From: CAVQNQ01 sp963714205
GTDB taxonomy: Bacteria; Acidobacteriota; Terriglobia; Bryobacterales; Bryobacteraceae
Reading direction: 5' to 3'
Length of the DNA stretch: 64,000 bases
Assembly (NCBI GenBank): GCA_963714205.1
Contig: CAVQNQ010000002.1
Coordinates: forward strand, 744,001-808,000
The position numbers and the translations under genes are program-made. Shown here piece by piece: positions 26,164-34,766 of this stretch. The notes under the pieces are model-generated. The model was not told the origin of the DNA. It did no database searches and was given only the letters and a program-made list of their open reading frames with translations. Every line of letters starts with the position of its first letter. Position 1 is the stretch's first letter.

Positions 26164-27465
26164 GTGCACAGATTCTTCAGACCCTTGATGGGCATCGCGG
26201 CGGTTGCCTTGTTTGGCGCGGTCTCTCTAGTAGGCCCGGCGCGTTTGGCGCGGGCTCAGGGTGCCCCGGCGCAAGCCCAAAAGAAGGTAAAAGACCAGGG
26301 GGAATACGACCTTTTTAACGGGGTCACCAAGGAAACCGATCCCGCCAAGAAGGCCGCGCTCCTGAACACTTGGAAGGAAAAGTATCCGGATTCGGATTAC
26401 AAGCTGGAACGGCAGGTGCTGCTGATCCAGGCCTATGCGGCGCTGCAGCAATGGCCGAACGTGATCAATGCGGCCAAAGAGGCGCTGACCATAGATCCGA
26501 AGGACATCACGTCGCTGTATTGGATCACCTTCCTCACACCCAACCTGGGGAGCAACGCGCCGGATGTGCTCTCGACCGGCGAGAAGGCCGCCACCGCCCT
26601 GCTGGCCGCCGAGCGGCCCGCCACCGCCAAGGAAGAGGACTGGCCCAACGTCAAGAAGAGCTTCGACATCCTGGCCCACAAGACGCTGGGCTGGATTGCC
26701 ATGCAGCGCAAGGACAACGCCAAGGCCGAGCAGGAATTCCGCGAGGGCCTGAAGCTCGATCCCAACCAGGCCGAAGTTTCTTACTGGCTGGGTGGGGTGA
26801 TCGTCGCCCAGCAGAAGGCCGAGCGGTATTCCGAGGCCATGTACTGCTTCGCGCGCGCGGCCGCCTACGAGGGGCAGGGCGCGCTGGCCCCGCAGGGCCG
26901 CACGGCGGCCGATCAATACCTGACCAAACTGTACGTCCGGTATCACGGGGACAACTCGGGCCTGGATGAATTGAAAGCCGCCGCCAAGGCCAACGTGTTC
27001 GCGCCAGACGGCTTCCATATCAAGACGAAGGACGAGATCGACGCCGAGAAGGACGAAGCGTTCAAGAAGAGCAATCCGCAGCTCGCGCTGTGGATGTCGA
27101 TCAAGAATCAGCTCACGGCGGCCGAGGGAACTCAGTACTTCGACGGCCAGTTGAAAGGCGCTGGGGTGCCCAAGCTGCGAGCCACGGTGATCTCGGTGAA
27201 CCCGCCCACCAATTCCAAGGAAATCGTGGTGGCGCTCGCCGATACCAAGACGGCCGAGGCCACTCTCAAGCTGGACGAGGCACTGGTCGGGAAACCGGAA
27301 GTGGGAGGCATCATCGAGTTCGAAGGGGTGCCTTCGGCGTTTGTCAAGGAACCCTTCATGCTGACCTTCGACGTGGAGAAAGATAAGATCGAGGGCCTCA
27401 AGGTGGAGGCGCCCCCTGCCCACAAGGCGCCGGCTAAAAAGGCCGCCGCTAAGAAGCAGGACTAA
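26164..27465 (+). CDS. Secreted tetratricopeptide-like repeat protein, copy 1
   Basis: 433 residues from GTG 26164, behind GGCAGGAGG; the same start context occurs in copy 2, which is why I prefer it to ATG 26125. A signal peptide (about 1-32) ends near ARAQ. Helical pairs with TPR spacing follow (LLIQAYAALQQWPNVINAAKEAL; AEQEFREGLKLDPNQAEVSYWLGG). A conserved C-terminal module has KSNPQLALWMSIK, QYFDGQLK and GVPSAFVKEPFMLTFD, then a Lys/Ala tail. A TATACT -10 element lies at 26056-26061. Paralogue of the protein at 27808. Probably periplasmic; role unknown. Confidence 0.8.
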   Translation: MHRFFRPLMGIAAVALFGAVSLVGPARLARAQGAPAQAQKKVKDQGEYDLFNGVTKETDPAKKAALLNTWKEKYPDSDYKLERQVLLIQAYAALQQWPNVINAAKEALTIDPKDITSLYWITFLTPNLGSNAPDVLSTGEKAATALLAAERPATAKEEDWPNVKKSFDILAHKTLGWIAMQRKDNAKAEQEFREGLKLDPNQAEVSYWLGGVIVAQQKAERYSEAMYCFARAAAYEGQGALAPQGRTAADQYLTKLYVRYHGDNSGLDELKAAAKANVFAPDGFHIKTKDEIDAEKDEAFKKSNPQLALWMSIKNQLTAAEGTQYFDGQLKGAGVPKLRATVISVNPPTNSKEIVVALADTKTAEATLKLDEALVGKPEVGGIIEFEGVPSAFVKEPFMLTFDVEKDKIEGLKVEAPPAHKAPAKKAAAKKQD

Positions 27466-27500
27466 CTCCAGCGGTCAGCTTCAGGCTCTTCTGCCATCGC

Positions 27501-27538
27501 GGGTACGCGGCGTGGGTCGCCGTGTACCCTGCTTTTCT
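27501..27538 (+). terminator. Rho-independent terminator of TPR copy 1
   Basis: GGGTACGCGGCG (27501-27512), 5-base loop, CGCCGTGTACCC (27518-27529): a 12-bp stem with one G-U pair, followed by TTTTCTT at 27532-27538. It lies 36 bases after the stop codon. Confidence 0.8.
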
Positions 27539-27674
27539 TCGTGTACCCCTTCTGTCTGCCCATCCGTCTTTGATCCCGCGGGGAGATGTACATCCCGCTC
27601 ATCCATTGGTGGTTTCTGTTACGCGGCGCAACGGCCGTCCGGGAACCCTCCGGATCTGAGCGTCGTCGAATATT

Positions 27675-27704
27675 TTGCACGGGCCTGCGCGGTTCGGCTA
27701 TACT
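27675..27704 (+). promoter_or_regulatory. Promoter of TPR copy 2
   Basis: TTGCAC (27675-27680), 18-base spacer, TATACT (27699-27704), about 100 bases before GTG 27808. The same TATACT occurs about 100 bases ahead of copy 1, consistent with a duplicated promoter. Confidence 0.6.
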
Positions 27705-27807
27705 CCACGGGCGCCCGCCGGGCGTGTGTGAGGCGGCCACGCTGGGACATCGGCCCGCGGATGGCAGCAGCTTAACAACTCAATGTGAACAGGCAGGAGG
27801 GACGCAC

Positions 27808-29253
27808 GTGCACGGTTTCGCGAGGACGCTGAACGGCGCGGCCGTAACGGCCGTTTTGGGAGCCTTGGTCGCGGGGATGGTGGGTCCCGTCCGGGCGCAA
27901 GGGGCCCAGGCCGGGGGCGGCCAGCCGCCCGCAGAGGCGCAGACGCAAAAGAAGCTTAAGGACCAGGGCGAGTATGACATTTACAACTCGGTAATCAAGG
28001 ACATCACGGCGCAGAATTTTACCAAAGCCCTGACGGACCTCGACACCTGGAAGCAAAAGTACCCGGAATCCGATTACCGCGACGACCGGTTGTACTTTTA
28101 CATCCAGGCGTATAACGGCACCAACCAGCCGGCCAAAGTGCTGGATGCCGCCTCCGAGCTGCTCTCCAAGGATCTGAAGACTGCCTTTCCGGACCCGAAA
28201 CAGCAGCTCCAGATCCTGTACCCGGTGACGTTCAACGCCGCCAAAATCGCCGCCTCCGGCTCCACTGCCACTCCCACGCCGGAAGAATTGGCCACCGGCG
28301 AAAAGGCCGCCCACCAACTCGCCGATTTTGCGGCCTCTTATTTCACGGCCGCCAACAAGCCCGCGGCCGCCAGCGACGCCGATTGGGCGAAGGCGCGCGC
28401 ACAGGTGGAAGACGTGGCCAAGGCCGCCCTGGTGACGCTCGCGATGTACCCCGGCACCGAGGCCATGAAGGCCAATCCAAAGGACCCGGCCAATTGCGCC
28501 AAGGCCGAGCCGGTGTTCGTCAAGGCCCTCCAGGAATACCCCGACAGCGCCACGGTGGGGTGGGCCCTGGCGGGGGCGCTGCGGTGCCAGCAGGTGCAGC
28601 ACCCCGATAAGGTCCCCGCGGCCATCTATGAATATGCCCGCGCAGCCGCCATCGATCCCACTCTGGGGGGCACGGCCGACCCCAAAGCCATTCAGAACTA
28701 TGTGAACCAGGTCTACACCGCCTATCACGGGAGCGATGAAGGCCTGAAGGAGTTTCAACAGGCGGCCGCCAAAGCACCCATGCCGCCGCCCGATTTCAAG
28801 CTCGCGAGCGCCACCGAAGTGGCGCAGGAGAAGGAAGCGCAATTCGAGAAGAGCAACCCGCAACTCGCCTTATGGATGAAGGTCAAGGGGCAGCTCTCCG
28901 ATACCAACGGGCAGCAGTACTTCGACAGCCAACTCAAGGATGCCGCCGTGCCCAAGCTCAAGGGCACCCTGGTGGAAGCCAAACCCGCGTGCCACGCGAA
29001 GGAACTGCTGGTGGCCGTCCCCGAGCCGGGCCAGCAGAGCACCCTCCAGCCGGAAATCACGCTGAAGCTCGACGCCCCAACGACGGGCAAGCCCACGGCC
29101 GGCGCCGAGATCGAATGGGAGGGCGTGCCCTCGGCCTTCTCGCGCGAGCCGTTTATGTTGACCATGGATACCGAGAAGGCCAAGATCGACGGTCTCAAGG
29201 AAGAACACTGCGGGCCGGCCGCTCCCGCCAGGAAGGGCGCCCGGAAGAAATAG
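27808..29253 (+). CDS. Secreted tetratricopeptide-like repeat protein, copy 2
   Basis: 481 residues from GTG 27808, 7 bases after GGAGG. Signal peptide about 1-29 (to VRAQ). It aligns along its whole length with copy 1: KDQGEYD near the N-terminus, DTWKQKYPESDYR, then KSNPQLALWMKVK, QYFDSQLKDAAVPKLKG and GVPSAFSREPFMLTMD. It carries extra inserted sequence in the central repeats (PDPKQQLQILYPVTFNAAK region). Tandem duplication followed by divergence. Own promoter and hairpin. Function unknown. Confidence 0.8.
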   Translation: MHGFARTLNGAAVTAVLGALVAGMVGPVRAQGAQAGGGQPPAEAQTQKKLKDQGEYDIYNSVIKDITAQNFTKALTDLDTWKQKYPESDYRDDRLYFYIQAYNGTNQPAKVLDAASELLSKDLKTAFPDPKQQLQILYPVTFNAAKIAASGSTATPTPEELATGEKAAHQLADFAASYFTAANKPAAASDADWAKARAQVEDVAKAALVTLAMYPGTEAMKANPKDPANCAKAEPVFVKALQEYPDSATVGWALAGALRCQQVQHPDKVPAAIYEYARAAAIDPTLGGTADPKAIQNYVNQVYTAYHGSDEGLKEFQQAAAKAPMPPPDFKLASATEVAQEKEAQFEKSNPQLALWMKVKGQLSDTNGQQYFDSQLKDAAVPKLKGTLVEAKPACHAKELLVAVPEPGQQSTLQPEITLKLDAPTTGKPTAGAEIEWEGVPSAFSREPFMLTMDTEKAKIDGLKEEHCGPAAPARKGARKK

Positions 29254-29259
29254 CGGAAT

Positions 29260-29276
29260 CCGGCGGCAGCCGCCGG
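29260..29276. terminator. Hairpin between convergent genes
   Basis: CCGGCGG (29260-29266), loop CAG, CCGCCGG (29270-29276), directly after the TPR copy 2 stop and against the stop of the minus-strand gene at 29277. Compact GC stem without T-run. Confidence 0.5.
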
Positions 29277-29519
29277 CTATATGCGGCCCGCGGGAACCGC
29301 TGCCGGCAGCTGGGCATGATGCGCCCGGCTGTTGGCCAGGACCAGACTGAACACAAAGCGCTCGACCGGGTTCAGCGAAGTGCCCGCGCGGTCCAAATCC
29401 TGCAAGTAATGCTGCGCGCTGCGCACCGAACAAATCACATGGCCATAGGAGGGCGCGCTGTAAACCGCCGTACCGGCCAAGCCTGCCACTAACATCCCGA
29501 TCATGATCGCTTTGTGCAT
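29277..29519 (-). CDS. Small secreted protein of unknown function
   Basis: 80 residues from ATG 29519; a longer frame to 29615 has no signal peptide. Residues 1-22 (MHKAIMIGMLVAGLAGTAVYS) form a signal peptide. The mature part has a single Cys, a YLQDLDRAGTSLNPVERFVFSLVLANS helix pair and a His/Ala/Pro tail. The helix pair resembles the start of a helical repeat. No family recognised. Convergent with the TPR gene. Confidence 0.55.
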   Translation of the reverse strand: MHKAIMIGMLVAGLAGTAVYSAPSYGHVICSVRSAQHYLQDLDRAGTSLNPVERFVFSLVLANSRAHHAQLPAAVPAGRI

Positions 29520-29694
29520 CGTCAGTAGATAAGACGAATCTGCCGCCCCGAAAGTTAGCGGTGTTTCACCACAATCATGGCCCTCGAGGGCCTCGGATAT
29601 GTCCAATTTCTCCAATTGCTTAGGCGGCTTGCGCCGAGTAGGGAGCGGCGTGCATCTGATATAATTGAGTTAATCTTCTGGGTATAGAAGAAAT

Positions 29695-30009
29695 ATGCCC
29701 CTTTACGAATATCGTTGCAAGGAATGTGGAACCACTTTGGAGGTTAGACAGAAGTTTTCCGACGAACCTTTGACGCGCCATGAAGGATGCGGCGGAGCGC
29801 TCGAGAAGCTGATTTCACGCTCAGCCCTGCACTTCAAAGGAACAGGTTGGTACGTGACCGACTACGGGCGCGGTGGGAAACTGCCGCCGACCAACGGTTC
29901 CAACGGAAAAACGGAATCCAAGGCTGAAACCAAGAGCGAGTCGAAGACCGCCGGCAAGACCGAATCCAAGAGCGAAAGCAAACCCGCTCCCGCCGGCGCC
30001 AAGCCGTAA
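29695..30009 (+). CDS. FmdB-type zinc-ribbon protein
   Basis: 104 residues. Residues 1-42 match the FmdB/CxxC regulatory family: MPLYEYRCKECG with the first Cys pair, then HEGCGG, which keeps only one Cys where most members have a CxxC pair. Residues 43-60 follow the family (ALEKLISRSALHFKGTGWY). The tail is a low-complexity Lys/Glu/Ser/Thr repeat (SKAETKSESKTAGK-like). Role unknown; often called a putative regulatory protein. Confidence 0.85.
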   Translation: MPLYEYRCKECGTTLEVRQKFSDEPLTRHEGCGGALEKLISRSALHFKGTGWYVTDYGRGGKLPPTNGSNGKTESKAETKSESKTAGKTESKSESKPAPAGAKP

Positions 30010-30024
30010 GCTCCCGGCCCGCGG

Positions 30025-30456
30025 TCAACGGCCCGACGACCCGAATCCGCCCTCCCCACGCTGCGATTCGGCCAGTTCGCATTCCACCCACTCGACGGCT
30101 TCGTACCGCGCCACGATCATTTGGGCGATGCGGTCGCCGGCCTGGATGGTGTAGGGTTCGCGGCCCAGGTTCAATAGGATGACGCGAATTTCGCCGCGAT
30201 AGCCGGGGTCCACGGTTCCCGGGGCGTTGGGCATGGTGACGGCGTTCCGCAAGGCCAGGCCACTGCGCGGACGAACCTGGGCTTCATAGCCCGGCGGCAA
30301 CTCGATGGTCAGGCCGGTGGGCACCAGCCGCGGCACGCCCGGTTCCAGGGTGGTCTCCTCGACGGCGCGCAGGTCCATGCCGGCGTCTTCGCCAGGGCCG
30401 TGCGCGTAGGAGGGCAGCTCGGCGGCGGGATGAATGCGGCGAACTCGGATTTGCAT
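30025..30456 (-). CDS. dut: dUTP diphosphatase
   Basis: 143 residues, trimeric dUTPase type. It hydrolyses dUTP to dUMP and PPi. The five motifs are visible: AGMDLRA (1), PRSGLALRNAVT (2), GTVDPGYRGEIRVILLN (3), GDRIAQMIV (4), and the glycine-rich C-terminal GEGGFGSSGR (5). Its product is the substrate of the divergently encoded ThyX-like protein, so the pair makes a dTMP-supply locus. Its 5' end lies only about 22 bases from the preferred start of that gene. Confidence 0.95.
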   Translation of the reverse strand: MQIRVRRIHPAAELPSYAHGPGEDAGMDLRAVEETTLEPGVPRLVPTGLTIELPPGYEAQVRPRSGLALRNAVTMPNAPGTVDPGYRGEIRVILLNLGREPYTIQAGDRIAQMIVARYEAVEWVECELAESQRGEGGFGSSGR

Positions 30457-30477
30457 CTATTCCGGTATCATAGCGTC

Positions 30478-31914
30478 TTGACCCCCATCAAACGCGTCAT
30501 CACGCTGGCGCCCATGCCGCCTGAGAAGAGCGCCTATGCGCTGGCCCGCTACAGCCGCTCGCCCGATTCCATACGCCAGTCGCTCGATTGGGTGCGCGCG
30601 CACGATTCCCGCAATTTTCTAGAGAGCTTCTATTTCCAATACGGTCACGCCTCCATCGCGGATCTCGGCCACGCGGTCATGTGCTTCGAGGGCATCTCGG
30701 AGCTGGCGGCTACCGAAATCGAGGAAGAGCCGCTCTGGGACGGCCAGGCCAAATCCTCGCGCTACCAAGATTTTTCGCGCTCCGGTTTTTTGACCCCGCC
30801 GGAACTCCGCGATCCGGATGCCGCCCCCTACCGGACGGCCGGCGAGAAGCTGTTGGAGGCTTACCGCCAGGTTAAAGAGATGGCCTTCGCCGCGCTGGCG
30901 GAGCGGCTGCCGCGACCCGCGGATGTGAAGGCCGAGGCTTATCAGCGCAACCTGGCGGCGCGGGCCTTCGACGTGGCGCGCTACCTCCTGTTCTGGGGCG
31001 TGCCCACCAACGTGGGCCAGGTGACCAGCATCCGCACCCTGGAGAAGCAGATTCGCCGCCTGGCGGCTTCCGAATACCAGGAATTGCGGGAACTCGCGCG
31101 GGAGATAGCCGAGGCGTGCGCCGCCGCTCCGGATTGCGCGTGGGACCCCGCCTCGGCCGCCGAACCGCTGGCCCCCACGCTGGCCCGCCATGCCGAACCG
31201 GACGAGCACGCCGCCCGCGCGCGCCGCGATCTGCGGCTGTGGGCCGCGCAGAACCTCGGCGCGCCCGCCGCCGAGGGCACGCGCTCTCCGCGCGTGGATC
31301 TCGTGCGCCCCACCCACGCAGCCGCCGATATCGTGGCCACGCTCCTCTATCCGGTTACCAGCCTGCCTTTCCGCGAGTTGTACGAAATGGCGTGCGGATG
31401 GAGCGAAGGGCGCCGGGCCGAGCTGATGGATCTCGCCCTGGCCTCGCGCAGCAGCCGCGACGAAATCCTGTCCGGTTTCCGCGGAGGGCTGTACGCATTC
31501 GATATGGCCATCGATATCGGAGCCTATCGCGACCTGCACCGGCACCGCCGCTGCCAGAAGTTCCGCCAGGACTATTCCAACCACTTAGGCTTTGAGACGC
31601 CTCCTCTGGTGGAGGAGTGCGGAGCGCGCGACGTTTACAATGCGGCCATGCGCCAGGCTTTCGAGACCATTCTCCGGCTGCCCGCTCCGGGGCGCGATTA
31701 CCTGTTGCCGTTCGGCGCGCGCTCGCGGTTCCTCTTCAAGATGGATTTCGCGGAGGCCGAATACATCGCGCGGCTGCGCAGCGGCGTGAAGGGCCACTTC
31801 AGCTATCGCCAGACCGCCTGGGAGATGAAATGCGCCATGGAACGGCTGGAACCGGAGTTGGGCCGCCTCATCCAGGCTACGCCGCCCTGGGTGGAAGATC
31901 CCCTAAAGCGGTAA
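30478..31914 (+). CDS. Tandem-domain ThyX-like (FAD-dependent thymidylate synthase family) protein
   Basis: About 478 residues from TTG 30478; ATG 30430 would overlap dut by 27 bases. Canonical ThyX is about 220-250 residues; this one has two ThyX-like halves. Half 1 (about 10-230) has FQYGHASIADLGHAVMCFEG and a degenerate GQAKSSRYQDFS. Half 2 (about 270-470) has HRHRRCQKFRQDYSNH in place of the RHRxxSxNExSxR signature, plus FGARSRFLFKMDF. The link to dut supports dTMP synthesis, but neither half keeps the full motif, so activity is not certain. Cytoplasmic. Confidence 0.75.
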   Translation: MTPIKRVITLAPMPPEKSAYALARYSRSPDSIRQSLDWVRAHDSRNFLESFYFQYGHASIADLGHAVMCFEGISELAATEIEEEPLWDGQAKSSRYQDFSRSGFLTPPELRDPDAAPYRTAGEKLLEAYRQVKEMAFAALAERLPRPADVKAEAYQRNLAARAFDVARYLLFWGVPTNVGQVTSIRTLEKQIRRLAASEYQELRELAREIAEACAAAPDCAWDPASAAEPLAPTLARHAEPDEHAARARRDLRLWAAQNLGAPAAEGTRSPRVDLVRPTHAAADIVATLLYPVTSLPFRELYEMACGWSEGRRAELMDLALASRSSRDEILSGFRGGLYAFDMAIDIGAYRDLHRHRRCQKFRQDYSNHLGFETPPLVEECGARDVYNAAMRQAFETILRLPAPGRDYLLPFGARSRFLFKMDFAEAEYIARLRSGVKGHFSYRQTAWEMKCAMERLEPELGRLIQATPPWVEDPLKR

Positions 31915-31963
31915 GAAACGTGCGGAACTTCCCCTTTGGCAAGCGAGCCGCTATGATGAAGGT

Positions 31964-32227
31964 ATGGCCAGAGGTTGGGAAAGCAAGTCGGCCGGGGAAG
32001 CCCAGGCCGGCATAGCCGAGGTCCGACACGGCGCCGATCTGGAAAACACCCCCGATCCCAAAGAGTTGGAGTTGATTCGTCAGAAGGAGACCTTGCTTCT
32101 CTCCCGCACCCGCGTGGTCCGGGAGATGACGTCCGCGCAGAATCCGCGATACAAGGCACAGCTTAGTAAGGCCTTGGCGGATCTGGAAACGCAATTGACT
32201 ACGGTCCGGCGCAAGTTGGCGACCTAG
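31964..32227 (+). CDS. Small hypothetical protein
   Basis: 87 residues, starting MARGWESKSAGEAQ, with a charged coiled-coil-like central and C-terminal helix (PKELELIRQKETLLLSRTRVV, then YKAQLSKALADLETQLTTVRRKL). No Cys and no signal peptide. I believe similar short MARGWESK proteins occur in related genomes, but the function is unknown. Downstream of the ThyX-like gene by 49 bases. Confidence 0.65.
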   Translation: MARGWESKSAGEAQAGIAEVRHGADLENTPDPKELELIRQKETLLLSRTRVVREMTSAQNPRYKAQLSKALADLETQLTTVRRKLAT

Positions 32228-32268
32228 GCGGCGCGTAGTTGGCCGCAGCCTGAGAAGCTGAAGTGGCT

Positions 32269-32316
32269 GGGCAAGCTAGAGCGTACCCCAGCGGTGGGGC
32301 GCGTTTTAGTTTGCCC
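32269..32316. terminator. Long intergenic hairpin upstream of the amidohydrolase
   Basis: 21-base arms 32269-32289 and 32296-32316 with a 6-base loop (AGCGGT); 16 Watson-Crick pairs, four G-U pairs and one mismatch. The arms begin GGGCAA and end TTTGCCC. It lies 42 bases after the stop of the 87-aa gene and 77 bases before the amidohydrolase start. No T-run follows, so it could be a terminator or a structured leader. Confidence 0.5.
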
Positions 32317-32392
32317 ACCTTCCCCTAGCGCGTGTGACGCGCCTTTGCACGCAACCCGCCGCGGCTGGCGTGTTGAAACGGGAGCGACTTAC

Positions 32393-33655
32393 ATGAGGCT
32401 GTATGGGGCTTCTTTCTTTCTTTTCGCGGCTACCCTGTCGGCGGCGCCGGCGGCGTTACGCTGCGGCAAGCTGCTGGATGTCCGCACTGGTATCGAGCAG
32501 GCGAATGCGGTGATTCTGGTGGCCGATGGCAAGATCAGCCGGGTGGGTCCGGCCGCCGAGGTGGCGATACCGGCGGGCGCAACCGTCATCGATCTGTCAG
32601 GCGATACCTGCCTGCCCGGATTGATGGATGTACACGATCACCTGACCAGCGACCCGGAGATGGAGGGCTACAAATCGCTGGGCGTTTCCATCCCGCGCCA
32701 GACGGTCATGGGAGTGAAGAATGCCCGGATCACCTTGCACGCCGGGTTTACGACGGTTCGCAACTTGGGGGCCGAAGGCTACTCGGACGTGGCGGTGCGC
32801 GATGGAATCATGGCCGGAGAGATCGAGGGACCGCGCCTGTTCGTCTCCGGCCCGCCTCTCAGCATCACGGGCGGCCATTGCGATAACGACCTGCTGGCGC
32901 CGGAGTATCATGCCCGCGCCGAAGGAGTGGCCGATGGGCCGTGGGAAGCCCGCGCCAAGGTCCGCGAGGTGGTCAAATACGGCGCCGACGTGGTTAAGGT
33001 GTGCGCCTCGGGTGGCGTGATGTCCAAGGGCGACCAGGTGGGCACGCCACAATATTCTCTGGAGGAGCTCCAGGCCATCGTGGCAGAGGCCCATAAGCTG
33101 GGACGCAAGGTGGCCGCCCACGCGCACGGAACGCAATCCATCAAGGACTCGATCCGCGCCGGCATCGATTCGGTGGAGCACGCCAGCCTGATCGACGACG
33201 AGGGAATCCGGCTCGCCAAGGAGCACGGGACCTTCCTGGTGTACGACATCTACAACGACGATTTCATCCTGCAGGAGGGGGCCAAGGTGGGAATGCTCCC
33301 CGAATCCATCGAGAAGGAGCGCGCGCTCGGCAAGTTGCAGCGGGCGAGCTTCCAGCGCGCCTACCAGGCCGGGTGCAAGCTGGCTTTCGGCACCGATGGC
33401 GGGGTCTACCCGCATGGCGACAACTGGAAGCAATTCCGCACCATGGTGGAATTCGGGATGAAGCCCATCGAGGCCATCCGTACCGCTACGCTGAATGCCG
33501 CCGAGCTTCTGAACCTTTCCAAGGAAGCCGGGTCGCTCGAGGCGGGCTTCCTGGCGGACGTAATCGCGGTGGATGGCGACCCCCTGCAGGACGTTGCGCG
33601 GCTGGGCAGCGTGAAATTCGTGATGCGGCAAGGGGTGGTCTACCGCAAGGATTGA
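32393..33655 (+). CDS. Secreted imidazolonepropionase-type amidohydrolase
   Basis: 420 residues from ATG 32393 (GGGAG upstream), with a short signal peptide (about 1-17). Metal-dependent amidohydrolase: metal motif MDVHDHL (about 80), candidate carboxylated Lys in VVKVCASGG, then His in AAHAHG and SVEHAS, and the late Asp in FGTDGGV. This fits the group of Xaa-Pro dipeptidase/prolidase-like and organophosphatase-like amidohydrolases. Periplasmic; substrate unknown. Ends 4 bases before tsaD. Confidence 0.88.
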   Translation: MRLYGASFFLFAATLSAAPAALRCGKLLDVRTGIEQANAVILVADGKISRVGPAAEVAIPAGATVIDLSGDTCLPGLMDVHDHLTSDPEMEGYKSLGVSIPRQTVMGVKNARITLHAGFTTVRNLGAEGYSDVAVRDGIMAGEIEGPRLFVSGPPLSITGGHCDNDLLAPEYHARAEGVADGPWEARAKVREVVKYGADVVKVCASGGVMSKGDQVGTPQYSLEELQAIVAEAHKLGRKVAAHAHGTQSIKDSIRAGIDSVEHASLIDDEGIRLAKEHGTFLVYDIYNDDFILQEGAKVGMLPESIEKERALGKLQRASFQRAYQAGCKLAFGTDGGVYPHGDNWKQFRTMVEFGMKPIEAIRTATLNAAELLNLSKEAGSLEAGFLADVIAVDGDPLQDVARLGSVKFVMRQGVVYRKD

Positions 33656-33659
33656 TCCG

Positions 33660-34739
33660 TTGCGCATTCTCGGCATTGAATCCTCCTGCGACGAAACCGC
33701 GGCGGCCGTAGTGGAAGACGGCGAGGCCGTGCTCTCCTCGGTGGTGGCCTCGCAGATGTCCACGCACGGCAAGTACGGGGGCGTGGTTCCCGAGCTGGCC
33801 TCGCGCGAGCATCTGCGGGCCATCGTGCCGGTGGTACGCGAGGCGCTGGATCTCTCCGCGACGAGGCTGGGGGAACTGGCGGCCATCGCCGCGACGGTTG
33901 GGCCGGGACTCGTGGGGTCGCTGCTGGTGGGCCTGACTTACGCCAAATCGCTGAGCTTCGCTAGCGGAGTGCCGCTGATCGCGGTCAACCACATCGAGGG
34001 CCACATCCACGCCGTGATCCTGGAAGCGCGGCACGCCAGAACCCCCGTGGAGTTTCCGGCTCTGGCGCTGGTGGCGAGCGGCGGCCATACCCACCTGTTC
34101 GAAGTGCGCGAAGAGTTCCGCTACCGCCTGCTCGGCAAGACGCGCGACGACGCCGCGGGAGAGGCTTTCGATAAAGTGGCCAAGCTGCTGGGCTTCGCCT
34201 ACCCCGGCGGGCCGATCGTGGACCGGCTGGCGCCCTACGGAGACCCGTCCGCGGTGCGCTTCACCTTCGCCAGGATGAAGGGCAACGCGCTCGATTTCAG
34301 CTTCAGCGGGCTGAAGACGGCCGTGCTGCGATGGGTCCAGGCGCGCGATATGCAGGCGGAGATCGAAGCCCGCCGCGCGCTGCTGCGTAGCTGCCCGGCG
34401 CCCACGACAGAGGAGTGGCTGGCGGTCACGCCGCAGGCCACGCGCGACCTGCTGGCGTCCTTCCAGCGCGCCGTAATTCACGAACTGCTGACCCGCGCGG
34501 CGGCTTCGGCGGAGGGCATCGGGGCGCGCGCGCTGATCGTGGCCGGCGGGGTGGCTTGCAACGCGGGCCTGCGCGCGGCCGCGCGCGCCGCTGGCCTGCC
34601 TTATCCGGTGCTCTTTCCCTCCCCAGGACTCTCGACCGACAACGCCGCCATGATCGCCGCTGCGGCCTTTCCCAAGCTCCAGGGCGGCGAATTCGCGGGC
34701 CTGGACATTGCCGCGCAGGCCAGCCTGGCGCTGGCGTGA
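33660..34739 (+). CDS. tsaD: tRNA N6-adenosine threonylcarbamoyltransferase
   Basis: 359 residues from TTG 33660, placed by the conserved MRILGIESSCDETA start and by AAGGAT upstream. ASKHA fold. The metal motif HIEGHIHAV (about 111-119) and the GGHTHL, GGPIVDRLA and AGGVACNAGLR segments are present. It makes t6A37 in ANN-decoding tRNAs with TsaB/C/E, none of which is in the window. Slightly longer than E. coli TsaD because of an insert near residues 230-255. Confidence 0.95.
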   Translation: MRILGIESSCDETAAAVVEDGEAVLSSVVASQMSTHGKYGGVVPELASREHLRAIVPVVREALDLSATRLGELAAIAATVGPGLVGSLLVGLTYAKSLSFASGVPLIAVNHIEGHIHAVILEARHARTPVEFPALALVASGGHTHLFEVREEFRYRLLGKTRDDAAGEAFDKVAKLLGFAYPGGPIVDRLAPYGDPSAVRFTFARMKGNALDFSFSGLKTAVLRWVQARDMQAEIEARRALLRSCPAPTTEEWLAVTPQATRDLLASFQRAVIHELLTRAAASAEGIGARALIVAGGVACNAGLRAAARAAGLPYPVLFPSPGLSTDNAAMIAAAAFPKLQGGEFAGLDIAAQASLALA

Positions 34740-34766
34740 AGCCATCGTGCGATAATAGCCACTTCC

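Larger units (their letters stand above)
27466..27807. other. 342-base spacer between the two TPR paralogues
   Basis: Holds the terminator of copy 1 (27501-27538) and the promoter of copy 2 (27675-27704). Both paralogues share a nearly identical ribosome-binding segment, so the duplication included the leader. No gene is supported here. Confidence 0.6.
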
